This document shows, piece by piece, positions 6,477-8,140 of a stretch of DNA of 8,140 nucleotides (its first letter is position 1; every line of letters starts with the position of its first letter). The stretch covers positions 1 to 8,140 of the forward strand of contig NZ_CALHGC010000254.1 in NCBI RefSeq assembly GCF_938029485.1, written 5' to 3'. The notes under the pieces are model-generated. The model had not been told where the DNA came from. It made no database searches and saw only the letters and a list, made by a program, of their open reading frames with translations. This stretch comes from an uncultured Treponema sp. Its GTDB lineage: Bacteria; Spirochaetota; Spirochaetia; Treponematales; Treponemataceae. Position numbers and translations under genes: made by a program.

Positions 6477-7786
6477 TGGGGGCTGTACATACAATAGGGG
6501 ATTTTATCCGAAGCGTATTCCCGACGATTGTCAATAAAAGCGGCTCATTATTCAAAGCGCTTCTTGCAGACAAAGAAAGCGAAGACGGAACAATTGAAGC
6601 GGTTTTTAATGACGTTGAAAAAACGCGCAAGGCGTGGACTGAACATAAAAGCGTATACAAACAAAGCGGTGAGCAGCTTCAAAGGACGCTGAAGGTTTTT
6701 TCCGTAATTAAACAGCTGCAAAATGAAAGCGAACAAACCTTTAAGAATAGAAACAAGCTGCTTTTTATGAGAGGCGGTAACAGGATTTGGGGGAATAGAC
6801 GGGATATTCTGAATATCTTTAAAACATTTTACAACAATCAAAATGTATATCTTGTGAACAATACGGAGTCTTTTGCAGCTAATTTGCTTGCAGACGGTAA
6901 TTTTGAGAAACAGGATGCGTGGGCTCTTGTAGATGCCGTTTATGAGCGTGAAGCACGTTTTGAAGAAACAACCGGCGTACTTTTTAATGCAGCGGGAAGT
7001 TGCAGCCAAAGCGTGAATGTAGAAGGCGGTACGCTTTATTTTCTGCATTTTTTTATGAAAGGGAAAATTCGTGTTAAAATCGCGGATAACAATGGGCGGT
7101 ATTGGAATACAACAGGCGGTTCGGATGCCGACGGTGCATGGGCTTTACATGAATACGCCGTTTCTTTTGCATCGGAGGACTGGGCAAATAAAAGCGTTTT
7201 CTTCTTTACCGATAGTACCGTTTCAAACGTTACGATTACCTTTCTGTACGAGCCGGGATATTACGCATTTTTGGATTATGTGCGGCTGAATAAAAAGACA
7301 GGGGCATCAACATTCAGTCTTATAGCGGTTTTTGAAGGTGTGTACTCCGATGAAACGGCAAGTCTTGCGCCGGGAACAAACGACGACATTATAAAACCGG
7401 ATTATTCTAAAATGGGTTATTTTTCGCCGGGGAAAGAAGATGTACAAGACTACATTGAGGATTCGGTAAGCTATTTCGATGATTCGGCCATTACCGAAGA
7501 TGTAAGTCCTGTCGTTACGGAAGGAACGAACGATATTGAGCCGTTAAAAGGTTATGAGAATATGACTTATGCAGATGAACAGCAGGCTCTCGCCCCTGAT
7601 TCACCTGTGGGAAGCGATGATTTTAAAAGCGTAGATTACGATAAAGTATCGTATTTTGACAATGCCTATATTTTTGGTGCAACCGGTAAGGAAGCGGAAG
7701 AAATATATCAGGAATTGCTGGATATAGTTCAAGCGGGCGGGGTTACCTCAACGATTGAAATATTAACAAGAGAACAAGACGGTTAA
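6476..7786 (+). CDS. gpI/XkdU-position tail protein with carbohydrate-binding-like insert
   Basis: This 436-residue protein directly follows Baseplate J, where gpI/XkdU-type wedge-tip proteins lie. Residues 1-130 are helix-rich (IEAVFNDVEKTRKAW; LQRTLKVFSVIKQLQ) and end in a mixed segment with NRIWGNRRDILNIFKTFYNN (102-121) and NVYLVNN. Residues 135-275 look like a jelly-roll carbohydrate-binding module: NLLADGNFEKQDAWAL (136-151), FNAAGSCSQSVNVEGGTLYF (170-189), FFMKGKIRVKIAD (192-204) and YAFLDYVRLNKK (263-274). This has the 'N.l.dG.FE....W' start and 'aylDyvrL' end of CBM4/9-type folds. Residues 300-400 are an acidic, Tyr-rich linker with four short degenerate repeats. The end, EEIYQELLDIVQAGGVTSTI, resembles the terminal helix and strand of gpI/XkdU proteins. 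AGAGG at 6464-6468 is seven bases before the start. The context call is firm, the glycan role inferred. Confidence 0.68.
   Translation: MGAVHTIGDFIRSVFPTIVNKSGSLFKALLADKESEDGTIEAVFNDVEKTRKAWTEHKSVYKQSGEQLQRTLKVFSVIKQLQNESEQTFKNRNKLLFMRGGNRIWGNRRDILNIFKTFYNNQNVYLVNNTESFAANLLADGNFEKQDAWALVDAVYEREARFEETTGVLFNAAGSCSQSVNVEGGTLYFLHFFMKGKIRVKIADNNGRYWNTTGGSDADGAWALHEYAVSFASEDWANKSVFFFTDSTVSNVTITFLYEPGYYAFLDYVRLNKKTGASTFSLIAVFEGVYSDETASLAPGTNDDIIKPDYSKMGYFSPGKEDVQDYIEDSVSYFDDSAITEDVSPVVTEGTNDIEPLKGYENMTYADEQQALAPDSPVGSDDFKSVDYDKVSYFDNAYIFGATGKEAEEIYQELLDIVQAGGVTSTIEILTREQDG
7400..7660 (+). repeat. Four degenerate Tyr-rich short repeats in an acidic linker
   Basis: In the gpI-type protein a short motif recurs: DYSKMGYF (309-316), EDSVSYFDD (328-336), GYENMTYAD (359-367) and DYDKVSYFD (388-396). 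The shared core is an acidic or aromatic pair, a hydrophobic residue (M or V), one small or polar residue, then Y followed by F or A and usually D. Spacing is irregular (19-31 residues), and the surrounding sequence is rich in D, E, S and T. Confidence 0.55.
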
Positions 7787-7788
7787 AT

Positions 7789-7794
7789 AAGGAG
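7789..7794 (+). promoter_or_regulatory. Ribosome-binding site for the fibre-type gene
   Basis: AAGGAG lies nine bases upstream of ATG 7804, in the 17-base gap after the previous stop. This is the longest non-coding gap in the window, and the site is near consensus, which fits a product needed in many copies. Confidence 0.75.
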
Positions 7795-7803
7795 TTGAGC
7801 AGT

Positions 7804-8140
7804 ATGTCTAATTTCACAACAGCGATCGCCGCAGAAAATGAGATTATGAAGGCTACCGATTTTACATTCGGTTATGATTCTTCAATCGCGAACGTGGCGA
7901 CTGCTTTAAGAGCGGTTTTATCCAATTCGTCCGGTGATTATATCGTTGGAGGAAAGGTAAAGCCTTATGGTTCCGGGGGGCTTAATGTTTCTATTGAGCC
8001 TATTTATGCGTATAAGAGCAGTACACAATTGTGTGTTGCAGAAACAGAGGTTACAGAGCCGGTTTCTTTTGAAAGAGCGGACGACAATCTTAATCGTATT
8101 GATATTGTGCAGGTGTGCGCAGTTGAAGAAGAATACGATT
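7804..8140 (+). CDS. Probable tail fibre or fibre-adaptor protein, N-terminus only (3' partial)
   Basis: The frame is open from ATG 7804 to the right edge, giving 112 residues and no stop. The sequence starts MSNFTTAIAAENEIMKATDF, followed by an Ala-rich helix (IANVATALRAVLSN), then strands VGGKVKPYGSGGLNVSIEP and IYAYKSSTQLCVAE, and then PVSFERADDNLNRIDIVQV. The last segment, polar residues then 'N.RIDIV', together with the 'V.pyg...v.i.p..a' strand before it, recalls the N-terminal attachment domain of many phage fibre and fibre-adaptor proteins that follow the gpI-type gene. The position agrees. The receptor-binding part lies beyond the window, so specificity cannot be judged. Confidence 0.62.
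   Translation, partial: MSNFTTAIAAENEIMKATDFTFGYDSSIANVATALRAVLSNSSGDYIVGGKVKPYGSGGLNVSIEPIYAYKSSTQLCVAETEVTEPVSFERADDNLNRIDIVQVCAVEEEYD

Noticed and set aside
6548..7048. 166-codon open frame on the minus strand
   Set aside because: It lies wholly inside the gpI-type gene, has a basic, Cys-rich composition without domain logic, and no gene on this strand has a ribosome site or neighbour. It is a shadow of the coding strand.
7787..7803. Short gap before the fibre gene as terminator or promoter
   Set aside because: Seventeen bases hold only a ribosome site. No hairpin with a T-run and no -10/-35 pair fits.

Overview
The window is a tightly packed, one-directional block of late tail genes from a contractile-tailed (myovirus-type) phage, prophage or phage-tail-like particle. 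All genes are on the + strand. Apart from gaps of at most 17 bases, everything is coding, and most junctions are ATGA or TAATG stop/start overlaps, so this looks like the inside of one long polycistronic transcript. I see no promoter, terminator, RNA gene, CRISPR array, insertion sequence or attachment site.

Layout: (1) 1-1239, tail hub protein (gp27/XkdQ/gpD type), cut by the left edge; (2) 1236-2060, OB-fold spike (gpV type); (3) 2057-2662, small protein made of three tandem divergent copies of one ~65-residue module, function unknown; (4) 2679-4652, baseplate/tube-initiator-like domain, a helical middle and five C-terminal InlB-type (Listeria-Bacteroides, Flg_new) repeats; (5) 4652-5392, LysM-like domain fused to a gp25/gpW-type wedge domain; (6) 5394-6476, Baseplate J (gp47) wedge protein; (7) 6476-7786, gpI/XkdU-position protein with a carbohydrate-binding-like jelly-roll insert; (8) 7804 to the right edge, N-terminus of a probable fibre or fibre-adaptor protein.

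Together these would make the central spike and hub, the platform that starts the tail tube, the wedge ring around it, and the first receptor-binding parts. The gene order (hub, spike, then gp25, J, I, fibre) is the ordinary contractile-tail order. The unusual points are domain shuffling (InlB repeats where relatives often carry LysM, and LysM moved onto gp25), the triplicated small protein next to the spike, and a glycan-binding-like module inside the gpI-type protein.

Host: moderate GC, AAGGAG-type ribosome sites and many InlB-type repeats would suit a host-associated spirochaete such as Treponema, or a gut or oral Firmicute. This is an impression from protein style, not a demonstrated assignment. 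No capsid, terminase, tape-measure, sheath, lysis or integrase gene is in view, so phage, prophage and tailocin cannot be told apart here.
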